Shown: in pieces, positions 1 to 9,101 of the stretch
Position numbering within the stretch: the first letter of the stretch is position 1
Layout of the letters: each line of letters begins with the position of its first letter
The notes under the pieces: model-generated
Seen by the model: only the letters and a program-made list of their open reading frames with translations
The model's database searches: none
What the model was told of the DNA's origin: nothing
Translations under genes and position numbers: made by a program
Source of the DNA: Dyella jiangningensis
GTDB lineage: Bacteria > Pseudomonadota > Gammaproteobacteria > Xanthomonadales > Rhodanobacteraceae
Length of the DNA: 64,000 nt
Assembly: GCA_000632805.1 (NCBI GenBank)
Contig: CP007444.1
Coordinates: 3,894,772 to 3,958,771, forward strand
Direction: 5' to 3'

Positions 1-196
1 CGGCGAGGACCAGCATCATCCAGGCAAGCGGATCCGTGAGCACCAGCCAAAGCCGCCATTCGACCGACGACGCCATCGAGAGGAACGTGCCGATGGCAAA
101 AAGCGCACCGAAGCATCGCGCCCACTGGCGAAGCCTCGGCGGGACGGCAGGCGGGCGGGAGGTTCCCTCACGGGTGTACGGGGCATGGACATTCAT
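1..196 (-). CDS. partial hypothetical membrane protein (N-terminal part)
   Basis: From an ATG at 196-194 the minus strand stays open for 65 codons to the window edge. The product starts MNVHAPYTREGTSRPP and then contains aromatic and hydrophobic stretches (FGALFAIGTFLSMA and LWLVLTDPLAWMMLVLA) that look like membrane segments. No family is recognised. An in-frame ATG at 235-233 is an alternative start, and neither has a clear ribosome binding site. Third codon positions are GC-rich, as in neighbouring genes. The rest of the gene lies outside the window, so it could also be a chance ORF. Confidence 0.4.
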   Translation of the reverse strand, partial: MNVHAPYTREGTSRPPAVPPRLRQWARCFGALFAIGTFLSMASSVEWRLWLVLTDPLAWMMLVLA

Positions 197-388
197 ACGA
201 ACAGGCTGCAATGCAGCGATCAAGGCGAAGCCCATAGCGTAGGAATGAGCCGAAGCGTCCAACATCAGACAAATCCGATATTTGGCTACGAGCCTTACCT
301 ACGACGCAGTGCCGCCTTGTCTGGCACGCAGCAGTGCCGCTGCGCCGTTCCATTCGGCCTGATACAGCGCTCCGTCCGCACGGCAGGC

Positions 389-1201
389 TCAGTAGGGCGT
401 GGTTTCGATCAAGGCGCGTTGCGCTGCGCACTGTGGATCGGCGCCTTCGGTGTTGGCGTGGCGATAGGCCTCCAGCTCGCGTCGAGCGTCGGCCAGGCTG
501 GCCTGGAACGACGGCGAGGTGTGCAGTACCGCGACGACCGCCGCGCCATTCATGGCGCCCGCCTCGATCGCACTGAGATTGTGCACGCCGCATACCACGC
601 GGCTGTCGCCGAACGCGCGGGCGCGCAGCAGCAGATCGGTGGCGCGGTCGGGCGCGAGCTCCGTGAGCACCAGACCCACGGCCCAGCCGCGGGTGGCGTG
701 ACCGGACGGATAATCGAAGCTGTTCGACAGCTCCGCGGTGGACTGGCAGGTGGCGCCGGGATCGATCAGGAACGGCCGCTGCCGCTGATTGGCTTTCTTG
801 GCCGGACGGGTGGACGCATCCGCCGCCTGGCTGGCCAGGTCCACCAGCGCCGCCAGCTTCGGCAGGCGCGAGGCGTCCAGTGGGACGCCCATCGCGCAAC
901 TGAAGTCATCCATCAGCCTGGGCGTGGCATAGTCCACGTCCTGTTGGGCCAGCGCCCACCGTGGCGTGCCTTCCAGCGCTCGGGTCGCGCGAAATACGCC
1001 GCGATCGGCCTCGTAACGGGGCGTGCCGGCCTTGGGTGCCGCCGGCAGCAGCACGGCCGTCTGCAGCTCGGCCGCCGCAGCGGCCACCGTGGCCGAGGCG
1101 GTGGCGGCAGGGGGTGGTGTCCTGGTCGGCGCACAGGCGGCGACGAGGAACAGCGCCGCCAGGCAACCCGCCTGCAAGGCAGGGATCGAGACCTTCTTCA
1201 T
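389..1201 (-). CDS. class A nonspecific acid phosphatase (PAP2 superfamily), lipoprotein-like signal
   Basis: A periplasmic phosphomonoesterase of the PhoN/PhoC type, 270 residues from the ATG at 1201, which opens a typical signal (MKKVSIPALQAG) ending in a lipobox-like LVAACA. The PAP2 signature is visible in order: KKANQRQRPF (KX6RP), YPSGHATRG (PSGH) and SRVVCGVHNLSAIEAG (SRX5H). In the third motif the Asp normally found four residues after His is Ala (HNLSA rather than HxxxD), so activity may be altered. The longer frame from 1249 adds residues before the signal peptide and is unlikely. It is divergent from the AraC-type gene across a 126-bp gap, so that regulator may control it, though nothing proves this. 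Confidence 0.85.
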   Translation of the reverse strand: MKKVSIPALQAGCLAALFLVAACAPTRTPPPAATASATVAAAAAELQTAVLLPAAPKAGTPRYEADRGVFRATRALEGTPRWALAQQDVDYATPRLMDDFSCAMGVPLDASRLPKLAALVDLASQAADASTRPAKKANQRQRPFLIDPGATCQSTAELSNSFDYPSGHATRGWAVGLVLTELAPDRATDLLLRARAFGDSRVVCGVHNLSAIEAGAMNGAAVVAVLHTSPSFQASLADARRELEAYRHANTEGADPQCAAQRALIETTPY

Positions 1202-1327
1202 GCGCTTGCCCCCTCTCGTGGGATGGGTTCGGGCCGTGGTGCATTGCATAAGGTGATTCGGCGTTCGCCATGATATAGATCAAATCCACGTCCGAGCTTT
1301 CTGACGTGAGGCACGGGAGCAGCCACA

Positions 1328-2404
1328 ATGACGTCCGTATCCGCGGGCCATCCAATCGATGACACGGTAACGGCGCTGCTCGGCGCCGACCCGCGCTACA
1401 CGGCGGCCGAAACGCCGCCGAATGTCCTCGTGCACCTCACCCAGCTGGCGCTGACGCGCGGCATGCGCTGCGACGAATGGTTCGCCGGCTCCGGGCTCAC
1501 CCGCGAACAGCTCAACGACCCGACGCTGCGCGTGAGCTATCGCCAGACCCGCTCGGTGATCCGGCGCGCGCTGCTGGCTACCGGCGAGACCGGCCTTGGC
1601 CTGGCCGTGGGCCGCCGCGAAACGCTCGGAAGTTTCGGGCTGCTCGGGCTCGCCATGATGACGTCGGCCACCTTCGGCGACGCCATGCGGGTAGGCATCA
1701 CCCATCACCGGGTCAGCGGCAGCCTGCTGGACGTGACGTTCGAAGAGGTGGGTCCGCGCGAGGTGGCGCTTGCGGCGTGGCCACGTTTCAACGATGCGCC
1801 GCTGCTGCCGTTCCTCTGCGAGGAGCTGTTTGCCAGCGCACTGGCGATCGCCCGCGAGCTGCTGGGCCGCGACTTCAATCCATCGCGCCTGGGGGTCACC
1901 TATGCGCGGCCGCCGCACGCGGAGGCCTATACGGATTATTTCGGCTGCGAGCTTCAGTTCGGCGCCCGCTACAACCGCATCGTGCTCGACGTGTCGTGGC
2001 TGGCGCAGCCGCTGCCCACGCACAACCCGCTCACCGCACAGCAATCGCTGGCGCTGTGCATGCAGCAGTACGACGCCAGCGGCGTGCAGCAGGAAATCGT
2101 CGCCTCGGTCGAACGACTGCTGCGCAGTCATCTGCGCCAGCAGCCGCGCCTGCCGGATGTGGCACGCATGCTCAACATGAGCGAGCGCTCGCTGCGCCGC
2201 CGGTTGGCGGAGAGCGGCCGCATCTTCCGCGAGATCCACGACCGCGTGCGCGCCGAGCGTGCGCTGGAATTGCTGCACGGCGGCGCGCTGAGCGTGGCCG
2301 AGATCGGCCTGGAGATCGGCTTTAGCGACCCGCGCGAATTTCGCCGCGCGTTCAAGCGCTGGACGGGCATGGCGCCACGCAGCGCTCGCCAGCACGCGGC
2401 CTGA
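1328..2404 (+). CDS. AraC family transcriptional regulator
   Basis: A cytoplasmic DNA-binding regulator of 358 residues. The first ~240 residues match the Arabinose_bd-type effector domain seen in OruR/ArgR-like AraC proteins, with the region around VGRRETLGSFGLLGLAMM typical. The last ~100 residues form a double helix-turn-helix: first helix LPDVARMLNMSERSLRRRL, second around VAEIGLEIGFSDPREFRRAF, closing with the family signature KRWTGMAPRSAR. Length is normal for the family. The effector is unknown. It is transcribed away from the acid phosphatase gene, and downstream genes begin after a 229-bp gap, so it is probably monocistronic. Confidence 0.9.
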   Translation: MTSVSAGHPIDDTVTALLGADPRYTAAETPPNVLVHLTQLALTRGMRCDEWFAGSGLTREQLNDPTLRVSYRQTRSVIRRALLATGETGLGLAVGRRETLGSFGLLGLAMMTSATFGDAMRVGITHHRVSGSLLDVTFEEVGPREVALAAWPRFNDAPLLPFLCEELFASALAIARELLGRDFNPSRLGVTYARPPHAEAYTDYFGCELQFGARYNRIVLDVSWLAQPLPTHNPLTAQQSLALCMQQYDASGVQQEIVASVERLLRSHLRQQPRLPDVARMLNMSERSLRRRLAESGRIFREIHDRVRAERALELLHGGALSVAEIGLEIGFSDPREFRRAFKRWTGMAPRSARQHAA

Positions 2405-2582
2405 ACCGGCGTTTCCCCAATCCACATGTGCCGCGATGCGGGCACGGCGCGGCTGCGCCCGACGTGCAACGGAGAGCCCGTTCCCGCCACGGACGGCTGG
2501 CCAGAAAATTCAAACGATCGTCACACTGGCCGATTTACCCCCCTTCATCGCTCCTGCCGCCCTCCCCAGCCCGTCAACAATT

Positions 2583-2602
2583 CGTGACAGTGGCTCGTCA
2601 CG
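2583..2602. promoter_or_regulatory. inverted repeat upstream of the beta-helix gene
   Basis: CGTGAC at 2583-2588 and GTCACG at 2597-2602 form a perfect 6-bp inverted repeat with an 8-bp spacer, 31 bp before the ATG at 2634. Position and symmetry fit a repressor or activator operator for the 2634-8981 cluster. No regulator is identified, and short repeats of this size can arise by chance. Confidence 0.3.
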
Positions 2603-2633
2603 CAGTCAACCGCTACTGGGGAGGTAAGCGACC

Positions 2634-3872
2634 ATGCGCAGGACCCTTTTGTTTCTAGCTTTGCCGCTGGCGTTGGCTGCCTGCAACCACGAGGCGCCGC
2701 CCGCGCAGAACAGCACCGATGCGTCGTTCGAGGCCAAGCTCCAGCAGCAGTTTTTGGATGCCAAGCCCGGCACGGTCATCGACATTCCCGCTGGCCACTA
2801 TCACCTCACGCGTGGTCTGAGCCTGCGCACGGACGGCGTGACCATCAAGGGCGCCGGCATGGACAAGACCGTGCTGTCCTTCAAGGGCCAGGTGGTCGGC
2901 CCCGAGGGCCTGCTGGTCAATGCCAATGACTTCACCATCGAGAACCTGGCGTTCGAAGATACCAAGGGCGATGCACTGAAGATCAACCAGGGCAAGAACA
3001 TCACCATCCGCGGCGTACGCGTGGAATGGACCGGCGGCCCCAAGACCACCAACGGCGCCTACGGCCTGTACCCGGTGAAGACGCAGAACGTGCTGGTGGA
3101 AGACTCCGTGGTGATCGGCGCCTCCGATGCCGGCATCTACGTGGGCCAGTCCAACAACATCATCGTTCGCCGCAACCGCGCCGAGTTCAACGTGGCCGGC
3201 ATCGAGATCGAGAACTCGGTGAACGCCGACGTCTACGAGAACACCGCCACCAACAACACCGGCGGCATTCTTGTGTTCAACATGCCCAACCTCTCGCAGG
3301 CGGGCCATAGCACGCGCGTGTTCAAGAACAAGACGTTCGCCAACAACACCGACAACTTCGCCGCCAAGGGCGCGGCCGTGGCCAGCGTGCCGCGCGGTTC
3401 GGGCGTGGTGGTGAACTCCAACGACAAGGTGGAGATCTTCGACAACGACATCGCCGACAACCAGACGGCGAACGTGATCATCTCCAGTTATTTCTCCACC
3501 AACTACTACAACACCAAGGGCGTTGCGGCCGATTACAACCCGTACCCCAAGGGCATCTTCATCTACGACAACCGCTTCAAGGGCGGTGGCGATTCGCCGG
3601 ACGGCATCAAGCTGAAGACGCTGAAGACGGCTGTCTACGGCCTCAGCGGCAAGTTCCCTGACATCCTGTGGGACGGCTACGTGGATGAAAAGAAGCTGGT
3701 GAACGGCCTGCCGCCGGCGGAAGACCGCTTCTGCATCCAGAACGGCGACGTGGGCGTGATCAACGCCGACGGCCCGCACGACTACAAGAACCCCAGCACC
3801 GACACCAAGGCCTACCAGTGCACGCTGCCCAAGCTGCCGCCGGTGGTGCTCGATCCGGAACCGAAGGCCTGA
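2634..3872 (+). CDS. parallel beta-helix repeat lipoprotein (TIGR03805-type)
   Basis: A 412-residue predicted lipoprotein: signal MRRTLLFLALPLALAAC with the lipobox Cys at residue 17. The mature part is a right-handed beta-helix with repeated rungs such as GVTIKGAGMDKTVLSFKG, NDFTIENLAF, NNIIVRRNRAEFNVAGIEIE and NADVYENTATNNTGGILVF. This architecture and the partner gene fit the TIGR03805 family, recalled as usually encoded beside TIGR03806-type cytochromes. The start has a strong site (GGGGAGGTAAGCGACC). The next gene starts 13 bases after the stop, so they are probably co-transcribed. Substrate is unknown; the fold suggests binding or cleavage of a carbohydrate or another polymer at the cell surface. 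Confidence 0.85.
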   Translation: MRRTLLFLALPLALAACNHEAPPAQNSTDASFEAKLQQQFLDAKPGTVIDIPAGHYHLTRGLSLRTDGVTIKGAGMDKTVLSFKGQVVGPEGLLVNANDFTIENLAFEDTKGDALKINQGKNITIRGVRVEWTGGPKTTNGAYGLYPVKTQNVLVEDSVVIGASDAGIYVGQSNNIIVRRNRAEFNVAGIEIENSVNADVYENTATNNTGGILVFNMPNLSQAGHSTRVFKNKTFANNTDNFAAKGAAVASVPRGSGVVVNSNDKVEIFDNDIADNQTANVIISSYFSTNYYNTKGVAADYNPYPKGIFIYDNRFKGGGDSPDGIKLKTLKTAVYGLSGKFPDILWDGYVDEKKLVNGLPPAEDRFCIQNGDVGVINADGPHDYKNPSTDTKAYQCTLPKLPPVVLDPEPKA

Positions 3873-3885
3873 GGTGGTCGTGTTG

Positions 3886-5028
3886 ATGAAGTTCTGCCTG
3901 CGTTTGCTGCTGTTGTCCCTGGCACTGCTGGCGACTGGATGCCACCGCGATCTCGATCCGGTGGCGTTCCATGCCGATGGCCGTCCGCAGCACCTGAGTG
4001 ACTGGCACGTGGTGGAGGTGCGTGGCGGCAAGCTGGTGTTGAACCAGGGCGTCGTGCCGTACGACTTGAACACGCCGTTGTTTACCGACTACGCGCACAA
4101 GCTGCGCACGGTGTGGATGCCCAAGGGCGTATCGGCCAAGTACGACCCGACCGACACGTTCGATTTCCCGGTCGGCACCATCATCAGCAAGACCTTTTAC
4201 TACCCGCGTTCGAGCACCGGGAAGTTCAGCGACGTCGCCCGCACGTACGACAGTTCGCGCGACTTCGCCGGCGAAGGCCTCGACCTTGCCAACGTACACC
4301 TGATCGAGACGCGCATCCTGGTGCATCGCGAGTCGGGCTGGGCGGCGATCCCGTATGTGTGGAAGGATGACCAGAGCGATGCGGAGCTCGCGCGCACGGG
4401 TGCTGTCATCCCGCTGACCCTGGTCGCCGACCACGATGGTCGCGAAGACTTCAACTATGTCGTGCCCGACGAAAGCCAGTGTTCCAGCTGCCACGCGCAG
4501 GACTGGGTGACACGCAAGATTCATCCGATCGGCCCGAAAGCGAGGCATCTCAATCGCGATTACCACTACGCGGCCGGCGAAGAAAACCAGCTCGCGCATC
4601 TGATGAAAGTGGGCTACCTCACGGGCGCGCCGGAACCGGCGCAGGCACCACGCAACGCGAACTGGATGGACGAGCATGCCTCGCTCGACGCCCGCGCGCG
4701 CGCCTATCTCGACATCAACTGCGGTCATTGCCACAACCCCAAGGGCGCGGCCAACACGACCGGTTTGACGCTCGACGTGAGCGTGCCGGAAGACCGCCAC
4801 CTGGGCATCTGCAAACCGCCGGTCGCGGCGGGACGTGGTACCGGCGACCATCTGTTCGACATCATTCCCGGTTTGCCCGAGGACTCCATCCTGCCGTATC
4901 GCATGGATTCCGCCGAGCCGGGCGTGATGATGCCGGAGTTGGGCCGAAGTACGGTGCACCGAGAGGGCGTTGCACTGATCAAGGCATGGATTGCGGCGCA
5001 GTCGGGGGGCTGCGTCGCGATTCACTAA
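3886..5028 (+). CDS. diheme c-type cytochrome lipoprotein (SO2930/HNE_0200-like, TIGR03806-type)
   Basis: A 380-residue exported protein whose signal ends in the lipobox LLATGC (Cys19). Two covalent heme sites are visible: QCSSCHAQDW (CSSCH) near residue 200 and INCGHCHNPKG (CGHCH) near residue 280. The start is the ATG at 3886, preceded by GAGGTGG at 3871-3877; a GTG frame from 3874 would lengthen the protein by four residues. This family is recalled as the regular neighbour of the TIGR03805 beta-helix protein. Heme content implies an electron-transfer or oxidase role in the periplasm. A hairpin terminator follows immediately, so the downstream TonB receptor probably has its own promoter or partial readthrough. 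Confidence 0.85.
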   Translation: MKFCLRLLLLSLALLATGCHRDLDPVAFHADGRPQHLSDWHVVEVRGGKLVLNQGVVPYDLNTPLFTDYAHKLRTVWMPKGVSAKYDPTDTFDFPVGTIISKTFYYPRSSTGKFSDVARTYDSSRDFAGEGLDLANVHLIETRILVHRESGWAAIPYVWKDDQSDAELARTGAVIPLTLVADHDGREDFNYVVPDESQCSSCHAQDWVTRKIHPIGPKARHLNRDYHYAAGEENQLAHLMKVGYLTGAPEPAQAPRNANWMDEHASLDARARAYLDINCGHCHNPKGAANTTGLTLDVSVPEDRHLGICKPPVAAGRGTGDHLFDIIPGLPEDSILPYRMDSAEPGVMMPELGRSTVHREGVALIKAWIAAQSGGCVAIH

Positions 5029-5038
5029 GGAAGCAACA

Positions 5039-5068
5039 AGCCGCGGCCCCAGGGTCGCGGCCTTTTTT
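5039..5068 (+). terminator. rho-independent terminator after the diheme cytochrome gene
   Basis: GCCGCG at 5040-5045 pairs with CGCGGC at 5056-5061, with further pairing inside (CCC with GGG). A T-run follows at 5063-5068. It lies 11 bp after the cytochrome stop codon and 24 bp before the receptor start. Confidence 0.75.
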
Positions 5069-5091
5069 CTTATTCGAGGGGAGATCTGGTG

Positions 5092-7566
5092 ATGATGATT
5101 CGTCCGCGTCCGCTGTCCGTGTGCCTGCGCCGCCTGTTGCTCGGAAGCTCCGTGCTGATCGCCGGCGTGCCGCTTGGTGCTCTCGCCGCCGAGGAAATGC
5201 CGGGCGGAGCGCAGGACAGCACCACCAACGGCAGTAGCACGCAGGCCGACCCCGAGAAGGCCAAGCTGCTCGGCAACATCACCGTCACGGCACAAAGCCG
5301 TACGCAGGAAGTGCAGTCGGTGCCGATTCCGGTGCAGATCGTGACGTCCAAGCAGATCGACACGCTGGCGGCTACCGACCTCAGCAAGATGGACATCTTC
5401 GTGCCGGGCCTGGTGATCGGCGCCGAGCAACCCACGCAGCCGACCTACGAGCTGCGCGGCATCGCCACCAGCAACTTCGGCATCGGTACCGAGTCGGCCG
5501 TGGGCGTCTATATCAACGGCGTGTATGCGGCGCGTTCCGGCGGTTCGTTGCTGGCGTTCAACGACATCGCGCGCATCGAAGTGCTGAAGGGCCCGCAAGG
5601 CACGCTGTTCGGCCGCAACGCGGCGGCAGGCGCGATCTCCATCGTCACCAACGAACCGACCGACAAGTTCGAAGGCAAGGCGCGCGTGCGCGTCGGCAAC
5701 GACGGTCGCCGCTACGCCGATGCGCTGGTGAATCTTCCGATCAACAAGGACATGGCGCTGCGCTTGAGCGTCGTCGACAACCAGAGCGACGGCTGGATCA
5801 AGGATGCCGCTACCGGCAAGGAATACGGCAAGGACAACGACTGGGGCACGCGCGCGGTCTTCCGCTGGAACGTCACCGACAATACGCGCGTGCTGCTGTC
5901 CTGGGATCACGAGAAGCTCAACCAGCCGGCCCAGCCGGCGATCGGCCTGGTGCCGCTGTCCAACGACACCAACGAGCGCGCACCCTTCCCGGCCGATCCG
6001 GCCACCTACTACAACCCGCTGCACGCGCCGCTCTACAACGACACCGTCGGCGGCAAGGAAACGCGCCGCTTCGACGACGGCACGCTGCAGATCGACCATG
6101 GCTTCTCGTGGGGCGATTTCGTATCCACCACCGCCTGGCGTGGCTTCGATACGTTCAACAAGGGTGACTACGACGGCACCAACCATATCGTCAGCTACCT
6201 CGATACCGCCAACATCGAGCACAACAACAGCTGGTACCAGGAGTTCAAGCTTTCCGGCAACACCGACCTGATGGACTGGGTTGGCGGCGTGAGCTACTAC
6301 CAGGAGCAGGCGCGCCAGACCAGCCAGACCAATGTCTTCACGGACAGCCTCGATACGTTGGCGCAGAACGTGATGGGCGTGGGCACGCCGCTCACCGACA
6401 TCGGCAATGCGATCACCGCGATGGGCCTGCCGGTATCGCTGCTGGGCGACCCGTGGCACGAGGGCATCAGCAATGATGGCAACTTTAAGGCCTATGCCGC
6501 GTTCGGCGACGTGATCTGGCACATCACCGATCGCTTCGATCTGACAACCGGCCTTCGCTACACGCGCGACAAGAAGGAATTCAGCTGGTACACCATGCCG
6601 CGCAACGCGCCGCAGTTCGATGCCACGATCGCCGGGCTGCAGGGCCTTGGCATCGTCGACATGCTGCCGCCGGAAGCACAGATGGCGCTGGCCGCGTTCG
6701 GCGGCAATGTGATCTTCCCCAATGCCGTGGGCGAGCACATCAAGGCGAGCAACACGTGGAACAATGTCAGTCCGCGCGTGGTGGCCAGCTACAAGTTCAC
6801 GCCTGACGTGATGGGCTACGTCTCCGTCACCAAGGGCTACAAGGCAGGCGGCTACAACAGCGTGCAGGTGGGCTCGGAGTTCGCACCGGAAAAGGTGATC
6901 AACTACGAAGCGGGCATCAAGACGCTGTTCCCGGAGCACAACCTTCTCCTCAACGCCTCGACCTACTACTACCGCTACGACAACAAGCAGTCGCTGCAGC
7001 TCGATCCGAACTACAGCGGCTCGGGCGTACCCATCTACATCGTCAACAGCACCGACCAGGAAGCCAAGGGTCTGGAGCTGGAAGTGCAGTGGCAGCCGAT
7101 CGACAGCCTGCGCTTCAACTTCATGGGCGCGTACATCGATTCGACCTATCGCAAGGGCACGGCACCCGATGGCATCGTGCTGACCGGCCAGCCTACCGGC
7201 ACGCCGAAGTTCTCCGGCGCGGCATCGCTGGCTTACACTTGGCATCAGGTGTTCAATGGCGACCTCGAGTTCGACCTGTCGCAGGCCTATCGCGGCAAGT
7301 CGCGATGCAACGCCGACTCGGAGTTCCAGGGCGAGTGCGTGATCAGCCCCAACTTCAAGGTCGGCACGAGCCAGCAGCGCACCGATGCTCGCCTTGACTG
7401 GCACGCGCCGGGCGACCGCTGGGGCGTGGCGCTGTACGGCACCAATGTCTTCAACAAGCGGTACGTGACCGGCGTGAACAACATCACCACCAGCGTGTTC
7501 GGCACGCCCTTCGCGTCCATCTCCCCGCCCCGCATGTGGGGCCTCGAACTGCGCGCGAAGTTCTGA
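5092..7566 (+). CDS. TonB-dependent outer membrane receptor
   Basis: An 824-residue outer-membrane active transporter. It begins with a signal peptide ending near PLGALAAEE, then a TonB-box-like segment (NITVTAQSRTQEVQ), and a plug domain with the classic IEVLKGPQGTLFGRNAAAG. The beta-barrel shows repeated aromatic strand ends and finishes SPPRMWGLELRAKF with a C-terminal Phe, as expected for outer-membrane insertion. The ATG at 5092 follows the site GAGGGGAG; a GTG at 5089 is less likely. The substrate is not deducible. Its place between the beta-helix/cytochrome pair and an aldehyde dehydrogenase suggests uptake of an organic compound that is then oxidised rather than a siderophore (inference). 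Confidence 0.9.
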   Translation: MMIRPRPLSVCLRRLLLGSSVLIAGVPLGALAAEEMPGGAQDSTTNGSSTQADPEKAKLLGNITVTAQSRTQEVQSVPIPVQIVTSKQIDTLAATDLSKMDIFVPGLVIGAEQPTQPTYELRGIATSNFGIGTESAVGVYINGVYAARSGGSLLAFNDIARIEVLKGPQGTLFGRNAAAGAISIVTNEPTDKFEGKARVRVGNDGRRYADALVNLPINKDMALRLSVVDNQSDGWIKDAATGKEYGKDNDWGTRAVFRWNVTDNTRVLLSWDHEKLNQPAQPAIGLVPLSNDTNERAPFPADPATYYNPLHAPLYNDTVGGKETRRFDDGTLQIDHGFSWGDFVSTTAWRGFDTFNKGDYDGTNHIVSYLDTANIEHNNSWYQEFKLSGNTDLMDWVGGVSYYQEQARQTSQTNVFTDSLDTLAQNVMGVGTPLTDIGNAITAMGLPVSLLGDPWHEGISNDGNFKAYAAFGDVIWHITDRFDLTTGLRYTRDKKEFSWYTMPRNAPQFDATIAGLQGLGIVDMLPPEAQMALAAFGGNVIFPNAVGEHIKASNTWNNVSPRVVASYKFTPDVMGYVSVTKGYKAGGYNSVQVGSEFAPEKVINYEAGIKTLFPEHNLLLNASTYYYRYDNKQSLQLDPNYSGSGVPIYIVNSTDQEAKGLELEVQWQPIDSLRFNFMGAYIDSTYRKGTAPDGIVLTGQPTGTPKFSGAASLAYTWHQVFNGDLEFDLSQAYRGKSRCNADSEFQGECVISPNFKVGTSQQRTDARLDWHAPGDRWGVALYGTNVFNKRYVTGVNNITTSVFGTPFASISPPRMWGLELRAKF

Positions 7567-7568
7567 CC

Positions 7569-8981
7569 ATGAAAGAGCCCAGCCCCTCTCTGCACGCCAC
7601 GCTGCTGCGGTTGCGCGAAGCACAGGCGCGCGACCCCATGCCCAGCTGGGATACGCGCGCCACGCGGCTTCGTTCGCTGGAAAAGCTGCTGACGGAGCAG
7701 CGAGGGGCGTTCGCCGAAGCGATCAATGCCGATTTCGGCCATCGCCCGGTGGAGGAGACCGAGCTGCTGGAGCTTTATCCCAGCCTCTCGAATCTCAGGC
7801 ACTCGCTTAAGCGCGGCAGACGCTGGATGCGTGCAAAGCGTGGCCTGGCCAACCTCGTGTTCCTGCCCGCGCGCACCACGCTGATGCCGCAGCCGCGCGG
7901 CGTGGTGGGCATCATCGTGCCGTGGAACTACCCGCTGTTCCTCGCCGTGGGCCCGCTGATCGATGCACTGACCGCCGGCAACCGCGTGATGCTCAAGATG
8001 AGCGAGTACACGCCGCGGTTTTCGGCCTTGTTTGCCGAACAGGTGGCGCGTTATTTCAAGCCCGACGAGGTCGTGGTGGTTACCGGCGACGCCGACGTGG
8101 CGCAGGCGTTTTCCGCGCTGCCGTTCGACCACCTGCTCTTCACCGGCTCAACCGCCGTTGGGCATCACGTCATGCGTGCCGCCGCCGCCAACCTCACGCC
8201 GGTCACGCTGGAGCTTGGCGGAAAATCGCCGGCCATCGTCGGCCCCGGCGCGCGCCTCGATCACGCCGCCGAACGCATCGTGTTCGGCAAGCTGGTCAAT
8301 GCCGGACAAACCTGCATTGCGCCGGATTACGTGCTGGTACCGCGCGAACGCATGGCCGAGTTCATCGACACGGCACGCGCCACGGCCTCGCGCCTGTATC
8401 CCTCGCTGGGCAAGCAGGAGCAATACGCCTCGGTCATCTCCGACCGGCAATACGAACGACTGGCGAGGTTGCGTGATGGCGCGCTTGCCGCGGGCGCCCG
8501 TGTCGTGCCGTTGAGCGATGCGCAGGACATCCCCGCCAAGCGTCTGCTTGCGCCGGTCATGTTGACCGGCGTGAACGACGATATGGCGGTGATGCAGGAA
8601 GAGATCTTCGGTCCGCTGCTGCCGGTGCTTCCCTATGACACGCTGGACGAAGCGATCCGGTATGTCGCCACGCATCCGCAACCGCTTGCGCTTTATCTGT
8701 TCGAACAGGATCGCTCCGCTATCGATCACGTGCTGTCGCGCACGCACGCCGGTGGCGTCACGATCAACGACACGCTGTACCACATCGCCCAGCACGCCCT
8801 GCCGTTCGGCGGCGTGGGCCCCTCGGGCATCGGCGGCTATCACGGCGAAGCGGGCTTCCGCACGTTCTCGCACATGAAGCCGGTGTTCCACCAGGCACGC
8901 ATCAACGGCGCCGGCATGCTCAATCCGCCTTACGGCGCGCAGTTCAAGCGGATGCTGAAGTTGCTGATGCGGTTGGGTTGA
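7569..8981 (+). CDS. aldehyde dehydrogenase, coniferyl aldehyde dehydrogenase-like
   Basis: An NAD(P)-dependent aldehyde dehydrogenase of 470 residues starting at the ATG two bases after the TonB receptor stop, so the two are translationally linked. Catalytic features are visible: the oxyanion-hole Asn in VPWNYPLFLAVGP, the general base Glu in LELGGKSPAIV, and the nucleophile Cys in NAGQTCIAPDY. The N-terminus and the ending GFRTFSHMKPVFHQ resemble the coniferyl aldehyde dehydrogenase (CalB-like) branch, which tolerates aromatic and aliphatic aldehydes. The context suggests it oxidises an aldehyde derived from the compound handled by the upstream envelope proteins; the true substrate is unknown. 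Confidence 0.88.
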   Translation: MKEPSPSLHATLLRLREAQARDPMPSWDTRATRLRSLEKLLTEQRGAFAEAINADFGHRPVEETELLELYPSLSNLRHSLKRGRRWMRAKRGLANLVFLPARTTLMPQPRGVVGIIVPWNYPLFLAVGPLIDALTAGNRVMLKMSEYTPRFSALFAEQVARYFKPDEVVVVTGDADVAQAFSALPFDHLLFTGSTAVGHHVMRAAAANLTPVTLELGGKSPAIVGPGARLDHAAERIVFGKLVNAGQTCIAPDYVLVPRERMAEFIDTARATASRLYPSLGKQEQYASVISDRQYERLARLRDGALAAGARVVPLSDAQDIPAKRLLAPVMLTGVNDDMAVMQEEIFGPLLPVLPYDTLDEAIRYVATHPQPLALYLFEQDRSAIDHVLSRTHAGGVTINDTLYHIAQHALPFGGVGPSGIGGYHGEAGFRTFSHMKPVFHQARINGAGMLNPPYGAQFKRMLKLLMRLG

Positions 8982-8998
8982 GAGGCAAACGCATTACC

Positions 8999-9081
8999 TG
9001 TGGGAGCTCACCCTGTGTGCGACCGCAACGCTGCGGCGTTATCGCTCCGTTAGGTCGTCGCGCACAGGGTGCGCTCCCACA
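8999..9081. repeat. REP-like paired palindromic element, copy 1
   Basis: Two inverted arms, 8999-9024 (TGTGGGAGCTCACCCTGTGT...) and 9053-9081 (...GCGCACAGGGTGCGCTCCCACA), enclose 28 bp. The right arm carries the core TCGCGCACAGGGTGCGCTCC, which recurs near 14.85, 20.82, 23.64 and 23.68 kb. It is intergenic between two convergent genes, typical of REP/BIME-like sequences. Confidence 0.75.
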
Positions 9082-9101
9082 AGATGAGTGATGAAAGGGC
9101 G

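Noticed and set aside
1280..2425. 381-codon minus-strand frame over the AraC gene
   Set aside because: Low-complexity translation without family similarity, while the plus strand encodes a complete AraC regulator with both helix-turn-helix motifs.
3760..7623. 1287-codon minus-strand open frame opposite the cytochrome and TonB receptor genes
   Set aside because: It is an antisense shadow: high GC at codon third positions of the plus-strand genes removes stops on the other strand. The translation is rich in Arg, Ala and His without any domain.
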